From the NCBI GenBank assembly GCA_017889625.1, contig JAGGAD010000051.1, positions 1 through 42,324 of the forward strand: a stretch of DNA of 42,324 bases, in the 5' to 3' direction. How positions within the stretch are numbered: position 1 is the stretch's first letter; each line of letters opens with the position of its first letter. The translations under genes and the position numbers were made by a program. This stretch comes from Bacillota bacterium. Lineage in GTDB: Bacteria > Bacillota > Negativicutes > Sporomusales > CTSoil-080. Below, in pieces: positions 33,786 through 41,730 of this stretch. Under the pieces are notes generated by a model that had not been told where the DNA came from, did not search any database, and saw nothing but the letters and a program-made list of their open reading frames with translations.

Positions 33786-33988
33786 TATTCCCCTCAAAAA
33801 TCCAACCCCATATACAACTGTGTATTCATATTCTTAAGAACTTATTAGGCGTTTTACTCCCCTACAATTTTCCGATGATGTCAACAACTCTAGTAGTTTG
33901 AATGGAACACCCAGGGCAGTCGTCGGAAAAGATAAGGCAATAATATTTTTATCGGTTACAATGGGGTGGTTAATCGATATGCCTCTTT

Positions 33989-34261
33989 TCATTGGAATAG
34001 TGAAATTATTATTGAATAGATGGTTGTTGCTATGTCATAACATAGCAGTATTACACAGCCCATAAAAATGAGTTTAATAATGGTTTGGTTTAATGCGAGT
34101 AGCCATAGGATGCCTGAAAGCGTCATAATGGATAGCACGAGTTTGACGCCAAGCCCGAAGTACCAGGTAAACGCTAAAATAATTATTGTGAAAAGGATGT
34201 AGGCAACGGGTGTGAGTTTGTATTTAGCTGGTTTAATTCTGTTGTTGATTTGTTTTGGCAT
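33989..34261 (-). CDS. Small hypothetical membrane protein (90 residues)
   Basis: From ATG 34261 (AGGAG five bases upstream) it has a basic N terminus (MPKQINNRIKPAKYKL). Three hydrophobic stretches follow (VAYILFTIIILAFTWYF, VLSIMTLSGILWLLAL, LIFMGCVILLCYDIATTIYS). No family is recognised. It follows a 51-residue membrane protein by eight bases, so the pair is co-transcribed. Confidence 0.6.
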   Translation of the reverse strand: MPKQINNRIKPAKYKLTPVAYILFTIIILAFTWYFGLGVKLVLSIMTLSGILWLLALNQTIIKLIFMGCVILLCYDIATTIYSIIISLFQ

Positions 34262-34269
34262 AGCCACTC

Positions 34270-34425
34270 CTATTTCTTGTTCTTTTTTACCCAGCGGTAT
34301 ATGCCATAGCCTATAAATAAAATTATGATTGGAATGAAAAACATGCTTGCGAATTTACCACCGGCATGCCAAGCGATGCTATGAAGAAAAGTGTTGAATA
34401 AAGTATCTAGTATATTGTTATGCAT
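34270..34425 (-). CDS. Very small membrane protein (51 residues)
   Basis: On the minus strand AAGGGG precedes an ATG at 34425. The product begins MHNNILDTLFNTFLHSIAWH, has one membrane helix (ASMFFIPIIILFIGYGIYRW) and a positive tail (VKKNKK), so the C terminus is probably cytosolic. It ends with a proper stop eight bases before the 90-residue membrane gene. No family is recognised; it could be half of a two-subunit membrane complex. Confidence 0.55.
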   Translation of the reverse strand: MHNNILDTLFNTFLHSIAWHAGGKFASMFFIPIIILFIGYGIYRWVKKNKK

Positions 34426-34628
34426 TAATAATTACCCCTTTTAAATTAATTACTACGATTATATTTAGTTGCGATTATGATTTGATGGCTGGCTTTGCAT
34501 TTTTTTGTAAAGATAATCGGCGTTTTTTTATAGTTCAAAGACATGCTTGTTTATCACTGGGATGGTGTTTCTATATTACTTAATTTTTCTATGCATCCAT
34601 TACTATTTCCTGTTATTTTGCTTATAGA

Positions 34629-34805
34629 ACGTCCTCCGCTAATTAAATGGCACAACAATGTCACTATTGACGATTATTTCCATGATATAATGGTATCATA
34701 AAAGTTTTCCAAAAACCAAATACATTTTGTTGTTTTTAAGGCTTAGTTAAATGCTAAGTCTTTTTATTTTGCCATGGGTAGATAGTTTAAAAGGAGGATT
34801 TTAAA
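34629..34805 (+). promoter_or_regulatory. Promoter-leader module 1 of the beta-helix genes
   Basis: It contains CGTCCTCCGCTAATTAAATG, then ATGATATAATGGTATCAT (34682-34699), a dyad that includes a TATAAT -10 box. A hairpin AGGCTTAG/CTAAGTCT (34739-34761) follows, then TTTTTATTTT, then AAGGAGG before the ATG. The hairpin plus T run is an intrinsic terminator within the leader. The upstream stretch 34426-34628 shows nothing recognisable. Confidence 0.6.
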
Positions 34806-36635
34806 ATGGTATACTCAAGCTCGAATTCATTAACAGTTCCTGCCGATACCACAGTTACAATCAGTGAAACAACCACTCTCTCTGAACTGATTATTAACTC
34901 TGGCGGCAATCTAGTGGCTCCATCAGGCTATAGCCTGACCCTAACAGTCGACGGGGTCGAAACGGGCCAAGAACTGGAAACAACAAACGGCACTGATACA
35001 GTGTTCGTCAGCGGTGAATACAGTGGCGACATTGTGCTCACAGTGACGGAGACTAACCCGCACACGTTCTATGAATTGACTTTCCCGTTTCGCCAGGCTC
35101 TCTATCTCGATGCGGACGGCATTGAAGAAGATCTGTCCGTCCTTTCAGCCATCAACGGTACTGCCTCTTCTCTTCAAGACTTAACAATCATCTCGACAGG
35201 CATGGACTTCAATGGCATCTACGTCGCCGGGGGAAGTTACACGCTCAATAACATCAATATCGACCTGGACGGCGACGGACGCTGTGATTTTGTCGGCTAT
35301 GGCGCTGCTGTTATGGGTACTGGAAGCGACACCACACTGGTCCTGGACAACGCCAATATCGTCACCCACGGCGTAGTCCGCACTGGGGTAATTGCTGGTG
35401 ATGGAAGCAATTTGATTGTCAAGAATTCCACCATCTCTACTAAACAAGGCACACTGCCTTCTGATTACGTGCAAACCGTCTATCCAGCCTATATGAGGTC
35501 GGTACCCTGGATGCTTGGCATCGACGGCACCGAAAACCTCCGTTCCACCAATGTGCTCGGCACCAACACTAAAGCCACCTACATCAATTCTACCATCACC
35601 TCCGATGGCTGGGGAGTTCTTTCCACCGATTCCGGCTCCAACCAAACACTAACCGCAATCAACAGCAAGATTTCCACCTCCGGCAATGAGGGATACGGCA
35701 CCTATGCCGACGGCAAACCTTACGAGTATCTCTATGGCTGTAAATTTAACGTAGGCAGTTATGCGGTCATCAACAATACTGGCTATATCTACTTCGACGA
35801 CAGTTCCGCCGATAACGTTGCAGCCCTCAACACTAGCTTATCCCTCGGTCTCACCGACGAAGAACTCGCAGCCATTACCCAGAAATCGACCATTATAAAC
35901 TCAGACCGTTTCGGCGTGATGTGGCACAGTTCCAGCGGCACAGTAAATGTGGCCGGCGGCACGGCGATCAACACCGCTGAAACCGCCTTCCTGGCCAAGA
36001 CCTCCAATGCCATCACCATCACCATCGACGGTTCCGATGGCGCCCAGATCAATCCCCAAAACGGCATTATTTTGCAAGTGATGGACGACGACGACCCCGG
36101 AATAGCTTCTGATAAGTCCAACACCGCAACCTACACGGATCCATATTATGGGACCACTGACACCCCCACGGCGGATACGTCATTTGATCTTACTTCAACA
36201 ACCGACGCCGCAGCACTAAACCTCAACAACATTACCCTAACGGGGAACTGTTATAACTCGATTGGCTGGACCAGCTCCAGCACTTCCACCCAGAATATGG
36301 TAGTTACCCTCACTAACGCCAGCCTTACTGGCATGATCTCATCAACTGAAGCCCATCACCGCGTTGCCACCATCAGTGCTTCGGAATACCAGGAAATAGG
36401 TGAGGTTACCAACACGCCTCGCGCGGCGATCAACAACGGCACCATCGTCGTTTTGAACTCCGGCTCCGAGTGGACAGTGACCAGCACCTCTTATCTCACC
36501 TCACTTACGATTGACTCGGACTCAACGATTACCGTTCCCAATGGGAACAGCGTTTCCATGACCGTCGACGGCACTGTTACGTCAATCGTTCCCGGTACGA
36601 CATATACTGGAGCGATCATACTGACTGTCAACTAG
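34806..36635 (+). CDS. Beta-helix-like repetitive protein, paralogue 1 (609 residues)
   Basis: Rich in Thr, Ser, Asn, Asp, Gly and Val with very few Cys, and built of short strand-turn units such as NANIVTHGVVRTGVIAGDGS and NLIVKNSTISTKQG, which suggests a right-handed parallel beta-helix. The N-terminal ~75 residues and the C-terminal ~65 are related to each other (each has a P-x-G-x-S…TVDG…Y-x-G-x-I-x-LTV pattern). The middle has distinctive blocks: MRSVPWMLGIDGTEN, DRFGVMWHSSSGTVNVAGGT, QVMDDDDPGI, STEAHHRVATIS. No signal peptide, SLH, LPXTG or barrel is visible, so location is unclear. AAGGAGG precedes the ATG. A close paralogue follows. No function is known to me. Confidence 0.75.
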   Translation: MVYSSSNSLTVPADTTVTISETTTLSELIINSGGNLVAPSGYSLTLTVDGVETGQELETTNGTDTVFVSGEYSGDIVLTVTETNPHTFYELTFPFRQALYLDADGIEEDLSVLSAINGTASSLQDLTIISTGMDFNGIYVAGGSYTLNNINIDLDGDGRCDFVGYGAAVMGTGSDTTLVLDNANIVTHGVVRTGVIAGDGSNLIVKNSTISTKQGTLPSDYVQTVYPAYMRSVPWMLGIDGTENLRSTNVLGTNTKATYINSTITSDGWGVLSTDSGSNQTLTAINSKISTSGNEGYGTYADGKPYEYLYGCKFNVGSYAVINNTGYIYFDDSSADNVAALNTSLSLGLTDEELAAITQKSTIINSDRFGVMWHSSSGTVNVAGGTAINTAETAFLAKTSNAITITIDGSDGAQINPQNGIILQVMDDDDPGIASDKSNTATYTDPYYGTTDTPTADTSFDLTSTTDAAALNLNNITLTGNCYNSIGWTSSSTSTQNMVVTLTNASLTGMISSTEAHHRVATISASEYQEIGEVTNTPRAAINNGTIVVLNSGSEWTVTSTSYLTSLTIDSDSTITVPNGNSVSMTVDGTVTSIVPGTTYTGAIILTVN

Positions 36636-36679
36636 AGGTAGAACTAAGACAATAATGCTGAGTAAATGATGACATCTAT

Positions 36680-36805
36680 CTACGCCAGGCAAAAAACGGC
36701 TACCACATATTCTGTGGTAGCCGTTTTTTTTTGATCAAACAAACCGTCTTCCATGGGACGCAGAATGTTTTTCTTGATTTTTTCTATGTTTTCCTTGCTA
36801 ATCAT
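36680..36805 (-). other. Short minus-strand frame ending in the terminator (41 codons)
   Basis: GGAG then ATG at 36805 opens MISKENIEKIKKNILRPMED and continues GLFDQKK, then runs through the terminator hairpin to a stop at 36680. A similar tail, RPLEEGLFDQKK and stop, occurs on the minus strand after paralogue 2 (39186-39223). The shared tail may be a small-gene remnant duplicated with the unit. Low certainty. Confidence 0.3.
36696..36731 (+). terminator. Intrinsic terminator of beta-helix gene 1
   Basis: ACGGCTACCACA pairs perfectly with TGTGGTAGCCGT around a five-base loop, followed by eight Ts. Almost the same terminator follows paralogue 2. Confidence 0.92.
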
Positions 36806-36835
36806 ACTACAACTCCGAATATTTTACCGTCCGAG

Positions 36836-37058
36836 CGTCCTCCACTAATTAAATAACACAATGCTGCCACTTTTACTGATAAATTCCATGATAAAATGAG
36901 ATCATTAAATAGTTGCAAAAACAAATAGTTTTTATTGTTTTTTAGGCTTAGTTATACGCTAAGTCTTTCTGTTGTACTTGGATAGATAAATATAAAATGA
37001 TGATTTTAAAATAAGATACTCAAGTTCGAATTCCCGACAACATCACGCTTATAATCAC
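36836..37058 (+). pseudogene. Decayed middle copy of the beta-helix unit
   Basis: This stretch repeats the promoter-leader of module 1 (CGTCCTCCACTAATTAAATA, ATGATAAAATGAGATCAT, hairpin AGGCTTAG…CTAAGTCT at 36944-36966). The ribosome binding site has become AAATGATG and the start codon region reads ATAAGATACTCAAGTTCGAA instead of ATGGTATACTCAAG. After about 17 recognisable codons the gene is gone and the leader of paralogue 2 begins. It is a deleted third copy. Confidence 0.7.
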
Positions 37059-37061
37059 CAA

Positions 37062-37252
37062 CTTGACACAATAATGACACTTTCGCCAATGATTTCCGTG
37101 ATAAAATGAGATCATAAAAGATTTCTGAAAAACGAATAATTTTGTTGTTTTAAAGGCTTAGTTAACTACTAAGTCTTTTTATTTTTAAGGCTTAGTTAAT
37201 ACTGAGTCTTTTGTTTTGCTATGGGTAGATAAATATAAAGGAGGATTTTAGA
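37062..37252 (+). promoter_or_regulatory. Promoter-leader module 3 with two tandem hairpins
   Basis: Same layout as module 1: GTGATAAAATGAGATCAT (-10 and dyad), then AGGCTTAG…CTAAGTCT + T run (37154-37180), then a second hairpin AGGCTTAG…CTGAGTCT + TT (37188-37211), then AAGGAGG before the ATG. The terminator-like hairpin has been duplicated here. Confidence 0.6.
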
Positions 37253-39094
37253 ATGGTATATTCAACTTCGAGTTCATTAACAGTTCCTGCCGATACTACG
37301 GTTACAATCAGTGAAACGACCTCTCTCTCTGAACTGATTATCGAGTCAGGCGGCAATCTCGTGGCTCCCACAGGCTATAGCCTAACCTTAACCGTAGACG
37401 GGGTTGAAACAGGGCAAGAACTAGAGACAACAACCGGCGTTGACACTGTGTTCGTCGCTGGCACCTACAGCGGTACTATCGTACTTACAGTAACAGAGAC
37501 CAATTCACAAACGTACAGTGATTTGACCTTCCCGCTTCGCGAAGCCCTATATCTTGATGCGGATGGCATTGATGAAGATCTGTCCGTCCTTTCAGCCGTC
37601 GTCGGCGGAACAGCGACAGCCGCTTCCCTTGAAGGATTCACAATCAACTCAACCGGCATGGACTTCAACGGCATCTTCGTCGCCGGGGGCAGCTACGAGG
37701 TCAATGACGTCAACATCACCCTGGACGGCGATGGCCGCAGTGATATGGCAGGCTATGGCACGGCCGTTGTTGGTACTGGAACCGACACCACGCTGGTTCT
37801 GGACGGCGTCAATATCAACACCCATGGCGTTACCCGCACCGGAGTAATTGCCAGTGGCGGAAGCAATGTGATTGTCAAGAATTCCAACATCGCTACTAAA
37901 CAAGGCACACTGCCTTCCGATTACGTACAAACTGTCGATCAGTCCCAGATGAGGTCAGTCCCCTGGATGCTGGGCATCAACGGTACTGAAAACGTCCGCT
38001 CCACCAATCTAATCGGCACTGATACTAAGGCCGCCTATATCAATTCAAAAATCACCTCCGATGGCTGGGGCGTTCTCTCCGTCGATTCCGGCTCCAACCA
38101 AACCCTCACCGCGATCAACAGCACAATTTCCACCTCCGGCAATGAGGGCTACGGCACCTATGCCATCGGTAATCCCTACGAGTATCTCTATGGTTGTACA
38201 TTCAACGTGGGCAGCTACGCGGTAATCAACACAGGCGGTTATCTATACTTCGACGACAGCTCCGCTGAGAACGTTGCGGCGCTCAACACTAGCGTCCCCC
38301 TAGGTCTCACCGACGAAGAGCTCGCAGCCATTACCCAGAAACCGACCCATATCACCTCGGACCGTTTTGGCGTGATGTGGCATAGTTCCAGCGGCACAGT
38401 CAATGTGGCCGGCGGCACGAAGATCACCACCGCTGAAACCGCCTTCCTGGCCAAGACCACCGAGGCCATCACCATCACCATCGACGGTTCCGATGGCGCC
38501 AAAATCACCCCCGCTAACGGGATTATCTTGCAAGTGATGGACGACGACGACCCCGGAGTGGTGGGCACCGCTTTGTCCAACACCGCTACGTACACAGATC
38601 CCTATTATGGCACTACCACCACACCAACGGCGGATACGTCATTTGATCTTACCTCGACGACCGACGCCGCAGCCCTAAACCTCAGCAACATCACCTTGAC
38701 GGGACATTGTTATAACGCGATAGGCTGGACCAGCTCCAGCACTACCGAACAAAACATGGTAGTTACCCTTGATAACGCCAACCTTACCGGCGTGATTTCT
38801 TCAACCGAAGCCCATCACCGCGTTGCCACCATCAGTTCTTCGGAATACACGGAACTGGGCGAAGTTACCAATACTCCTCGCGCGGCGATCAACAACGGCG
38901 CCATCGTCGTTTTAGGCTCCGACTCCAAATGGACAGTTACCGCTACTTCTTATCTCACTTCGCTTACGCTTGACTCAACCTCAACGATCACTGCTCCCAA
39001 AGGGTACAGCGTCTCCATGACCGTTGATGGCACTACCACAGCAATCGTTGCCGGCACAACATATACTGGAGCAATCGTACTGACAGTCGCCTAA
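37253..39094 (+). CDS. Beta-helix-like repetitive protein, paralogue 2 (613 residues)
   Basis: Closely similar to paralogue 1 from end to end (by eye, most residues identical), with the same N-terminal and C-terminal modules and the same core blocks: MRSVPWMLGINGTEN, DRFGVMWHSSSGTVNVAGGT, STEAHHRVATIS. Differences cluster in surface-like turn positions. The DNA has many synonymous changes, so the duplication is not recent or the copies are under selection to keep the protein. AAGGAGG precedes the ATG. Like its twin it lacks export or anchoring signals. It could be a spore-coat, storage or surface protein, or an enzyme with a beta-helix fold; I cannot tell. Confidence 0.75.
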   Translation: MVYSTSSSLTVPADTTVTISETTSLSELIIESGGNLVAPTGYSLTLTVDGVETGQELETTTGVDTVFVAGTYSGTIVLTVTETNSQTYSDLTFPLREALYLDADGIDEDLSVLSAVVGGTATAASLEGFTINSTGMDFNGIFVAGGSYEVNDVNITLDGDGRSDMAGYGTAVVGTGTDTTLVLDGVNINTHGVTRTGVIASGGSNVIVKNSNIATKQGTLPSDYVQTVDQSQMRSVPWMLGINGTENVRSTNLIGTDTKAAYINSKITSDGWGVLSVDSGSNQTLTAINSTISTSGNEGYGTYAIGNPYEYLYGCTFNVGSYAVINTGGYLYFDDSSAENVAALNTSVPLGLTDEELAAITQKPTHITSDRFGVMWHSSSGTVNVAGGTKITTAETAFLAKTTEAITITIDGSDGAKITPANGIILQVMDDDDPGVVGTALSNTATYTDPYYGTTTTPTADTSFDLTSTTDAAALNLSNITLTGHCYNAIGWTSSSTTEQNMVVTLDNANLTGVISSTEAHHRVATISSSEYTELGEVTNTPRAAINNGAIVVLGSDSKWTVTATSYLTSLTLDSTSTITAPKGYSVSMTVDGTTTAIVAGTTYTGAIVLTVA

Positions 39095-39153
39095 TGGTAT
39101 AACCACGACAATAATTATAAATAAACAATGTCATAATCTACACCAAGCAAAAA

Positions 39154-39188
39154 CGGCTACCACATATTTTGTGGTAGCCGCTATTTTT
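39154..39188 (+). terminator. Intrinsic terminator of beta-helix gene 2
   Basis: CGGCTACCACA pairs perfectly with TGTGGTAGCCG around a five-base loop, then a T run after a short CTA. It is a near copy of the terminator of paralogue 1, including the flanking TTTTGATCAAACAAACC. Confidence 0.9.
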
Positions 39189-39235
39189 TTTGATCAAACA
39201 AACCTTCTTCCAACGGACGACTAGTCAGCTGCCGG

Positions 39236-39264
39236 AACGTCTTTATGCACCTTAACATAATATA
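39236..39264 (+). promoter_or_regulatory. Possible sporulation sigma-K-type promoter
   Basis: AAC (39236-39238), 17 bases, then CATAATATA (39256-39264) fits the mother-cell sigma-K pattern (AC, 16-17 bases, CATAnnnTA). It lies 30 bases before the amidase start codon. An inverted repeat TATGCAC/GTGCATA (39244-39250, 39272-39278) surrounds it. The consensus is loose, so this is only a suggestion. Confidence 0.3.
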
Positions 39265-39293
39265 TAGCAAAGTGCATATGGGAGGGAAGAAAA

Positions 39294-39932
39294 ATGTTGC
39301 ATGGTGATGACGGTCAGCCAAAAGACGTCAGCGAATGCTACTGCGGCTGCATTGAAGAATCAAAACCATTATTAAATAAAATTGTTGTCCTCGACCCTGG
39401 TCATGGAGGTATTTATACGGGAGCCATAAACTATGGCTTTCGAGAATCTGATATTAATCTGTCGGTCGCTCTTAAACTACGCAAAAAACTAGCCAGGTTA
39501 GGGGCTACAGTTATTATGACGCGAAAACGTGATGTTAGTCTAGCGCCAGCTGGCTCGACTCTTGACGCCGATCTCCAAGCAAGAGTAGATGTTGCTAAAA
39601 CCTCTGACGCTGATATTTTCGTAAGCCTGCATGTTGATGATGTTCCAAATATCAATCTTCTAGGTCCTACCAGTTACTTCCCCAAAGGACGTTCTTCTGG
39701 CCTTGCCTACGCTATCCAAACTTCTTTAGTAAATGGAATAATCTGCACAGTTGATAATGGTGTTAGCCCAGCCGATTTTTATGTGCTCGTCCATAATGAC
39801 ATGCCCGCAGCCTTAATTGAATTAGGTTATCTATCCAATCCTTCGGAAGCATTATGTCTTATGGATAATACCTATCAAAATCTAATAGCTAACAGCATTT
39901 TAAATGGCATTATTAACTACTTTCTGTGCTAA
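39294..39932 (+). CDS. N-acetylmuramoyl-L-alanine amidase (Amidase_3)
   Basis: 212 residues. Zinc ligands are His37 (DPGHGG), Glu51 (GFRESD) and His113 (SLHVDD), with the catalytic Glu176 in ALIELGYLSNPSE. The fold is a complete Amidase_3 domain that cuts the bond between N-acetylmuramic acid and the peptide stem. It is unusual in lacking a signal peptide; instead it has a Cys-rich leader (ECYCGCIEE, 14-22). GGGAGGGAAG precedes the ATG. Sporulation amidases are possible relatives, and a sigma-K-like promoter is possible. Entry to the wall by lysis, a mother-cell role or non-classical export would each explain the missing signal. Confidence 0.88.
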   Translation: MLHGDDGQPKDVSECYCGCIEESKPLLNKIVVLDPGHGGIYTGAINYGFRESDINLSVALKLRKKLARLGATVIMTRKRDVSLAPAGSTLDADLQARVDVAKTSDADIFVSLHVDDVPNINLLGPTSYFPKGRSSGLAYAIQTSLVNGIICTVDNGVSPADFYVLVHNDMPAALIELGYLSNPSEALCLMDNTYQNLIANSILNGIINYFLC

Positions 39933-40066
39933 TAATCCGATTCCGCTGCTACTGTATTTGTCACGGGGCGGTTCTAGTGACAGAACCATTTTTCGTATTT
40001 CTGCGATTTTCGACCGTCTTACATAAAAACGGCGATTTTTTTCTATGCTTTCCCTTACTAGCTCCT

Positions 40067-40108
40067 AAAAACAAGGCCTCCAGGCAATTGCCTGGAGGCC
40101 TTGTTTTT
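40067..40108. terminator. Perfect bidirectional terminator, amidase and permease
   Basis: AAAACAAGGCCTCCAGGCAA and its exact reverse complement form a stem of about 20 bp with A and T tracts on both sides, between two convergent genes. Confidence 0.92.
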
Positions 40109-40140
40109 ATTTTAGGGACATAATCTCTTTTAGTGTTAAC

Positions 40141-41523
40141 CTATGCTAAATTGCTTTCGCCATCTTCTTCATTTTTGATTTTTGCTTTAAGTAGCTTGTA
40201 AATCACCCCAAGCATTATAAACCATACCGGGGTTACAAATAGGGCTACACGAGTTTCATTATTAAGTGCTAATACAACTATAACAAAAGCCAAAAATGCT
40301 AAAATTATATAGTTAGCAATTGGGTAAAACGGCATTTTAAATTTGCTCTTAGCAGCAAGCCCAGGATTAGTTTCTCGATATCTTAGATGGCAGATAACCA
40401 TAATTGCCCAAATAAAGATAAAGCAGAATGTCGATATACTTGTAATTAGTACAAATACCCCTTCGGGCATAATATAGTTCAAAATAACAGAAATCAAGAT
40501 GACAGTTGCCGAGAACATTGTAGCATTAGAAGGCACTTGGTTGGAAGTTAATTTTTTCATTGACTCAGGTGCATTATTCTCCTTGGCAAGAGAATAAACC
40601 ATACGGCTTGTACTGAAGATACCGCTGTTACAAGCGGATGCAGCTGATGTTAGTACAACGAAATTTACAATACTTGCTGCTGCTACGATTCCCACTGCAG
40701 CAAAAACCTGTACAAATGGGCTTTTATCAGGACTAATTGAAGTCCATGGGTATATACTCATGATAACAAAAAGTGCTCCAACATAGAAAATAATGATTCT
40801 AATTGGAATATTATTAATAGCCTTTGGAATAACATGTTCTGGATTTTCAGTTTCACCAGCTGTTAAACCAACTAATTCGATTCCAGTAAAAGCAAATACA
40901 ACCATTTGGAAAGAAAGGATAAAACCGCTTATCCCATTTGGGAACCAGCCGCCATGACTCCAAAGATTTGTAAAGCTAGATACACCAGCATCTGTAGAAA
41001 ACCCTTTAAAAATCATAAATATACCAATTATAATTAGTGCTAGAATTGCAACAACTTTGATCAAGGCAAACCAAAATTCCATTTCACCAAATAACTTTAC
41101 GGTGGTAAGGTTCATAGTCAGCAAGACTACAAGAACTATAAGGCTTGGAACCCATTGAGCTATATTGGGGAACCAGTATTGTATATAAAGTCCCGCAGCA
41201 GTTAAGTCAGCCATCGCAAGTGAAATCCAGCAGAACCAGTAGGTCCATCCAGTAATAAATGCTGCTCCGTTTCCTAGATAATCATGTACAAAGTCTACAA
41301 AGGAATGATATTTTAAATTTGAAAGTAATAATTCCCCAAGGGCACGCATAATAAAAAAACAAACGACCCCTGTTATCATATACGCAAATAAAATAGATGG
41401 ACCTGCCAAATGAATTGACCTGCCTGAACCTAGAAATAAGCCAGTCCCAATTGCCCCACCAATCGCGAGTAATTGAACATGGCGATTTTTTAGGCCTCTC
41501 GATAAATTCTGATTTTCTGACAT
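40141..41523 (-). CDS. Amino-acid permease, APC family (glycine/alanine/serine type)
   Basis: 460 residues, twelve membrane helices, of the AAT branch of the APC superfamily. The opening LKNRHVQLLAIGGAIGTGLFLGSG is the classical permease signature, and FAFTGIELVGLTAGETENPEHVIPKA is the second. In sequence it resembles CycA/AnsP-type carriers. The tandem glycine riboswitch in its leader makes glycine (or alanine/serine) the likely substrate. AAAGGCGG lies 12 bases before the ATG. Monocistronic. Confidence 0.88.
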   Translation of the reverse strand: MSENQNLSRGLKNRHVQLLAIGGAIGTGLFLGSGRSIHLAGPSILFAYMITGVVCFFIMRALGELLLSNLKYHSFVDFVHDYLGNGAAFITGWTYWFCWISLAMADLTAAGLYIQYWFPNIAQWVPSLIVLVVLLTMNLTTVKLFGEMEFWFALIKVVAILALIIIGIFMIFKGFSTDAGVSSFTNLWSHGGWFPNGISGFILSFQMVVFAFTGIELVGLTAGETENPEHVIPKAINNIPIRIIIFYVGALFVIMSIYPWTSISPDKSPFVQVFAAVGIVAAASIVNFVVLTSAASACNSGIFSTSRMVYSLAKENNAPESMKKLTSNQVPSNATMFSATVILISVILNYIMPEGVFVLITSISTFCFIFIWAIMVICHLRYRETNPGLAAKSKFKMPFYPIANYIILAFLAFVIVVLALNNETRVALFVTPVWFIMLGVIYKLLKAKIKNEEDGESNLA

Positions 41524-41681
41524 ATAGTATATATTCCGCCTTTCCCAATGTTACTGTTTTTAAATCAGTGTCCTACGATCACAATCTTCCAGATTCATTA
41601 TTGGGTCATTATGATATAATTTTCTATTTAATTGACTGACATATCCCCCCAAATAATTAATAACTGCCTCAAAAATACATA

Positions 41682-41711
41682 AAGAGACCAAATTATAAAA
41701 TCTGGCCTCTT
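41682..41711 (-). terminator. Riboswitch expression-platform terminator
   Basis: On the minus strand AAGAGGCCAGA pairs, with one wobble and one mismatch, with TTGGTCTCTT. TTTATGTATTTTT follows. It lies between the riboswitch and the permease gene, so it is the probable on/off element. Confidence 0.7.
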
Positions 41712-41730
41712 AAAATAAAACAGCTAATTA

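Noticed and set aside
35181-35645. Minus-strand frame of 154 codons within the beta-helix gene
   Set aside because: The low-complexity repetitive coding DNA opens frames on the other strand; similar frames in paralogue 2 differ in sequence and position, so no conserved protein is indicated.
34806-39094. The two large repetitive genes as autotransporter adhesins
   Set aside because: No signal peptide and no C-terminal beta-barrel or terminal aromatic residue typical of that class was seen.
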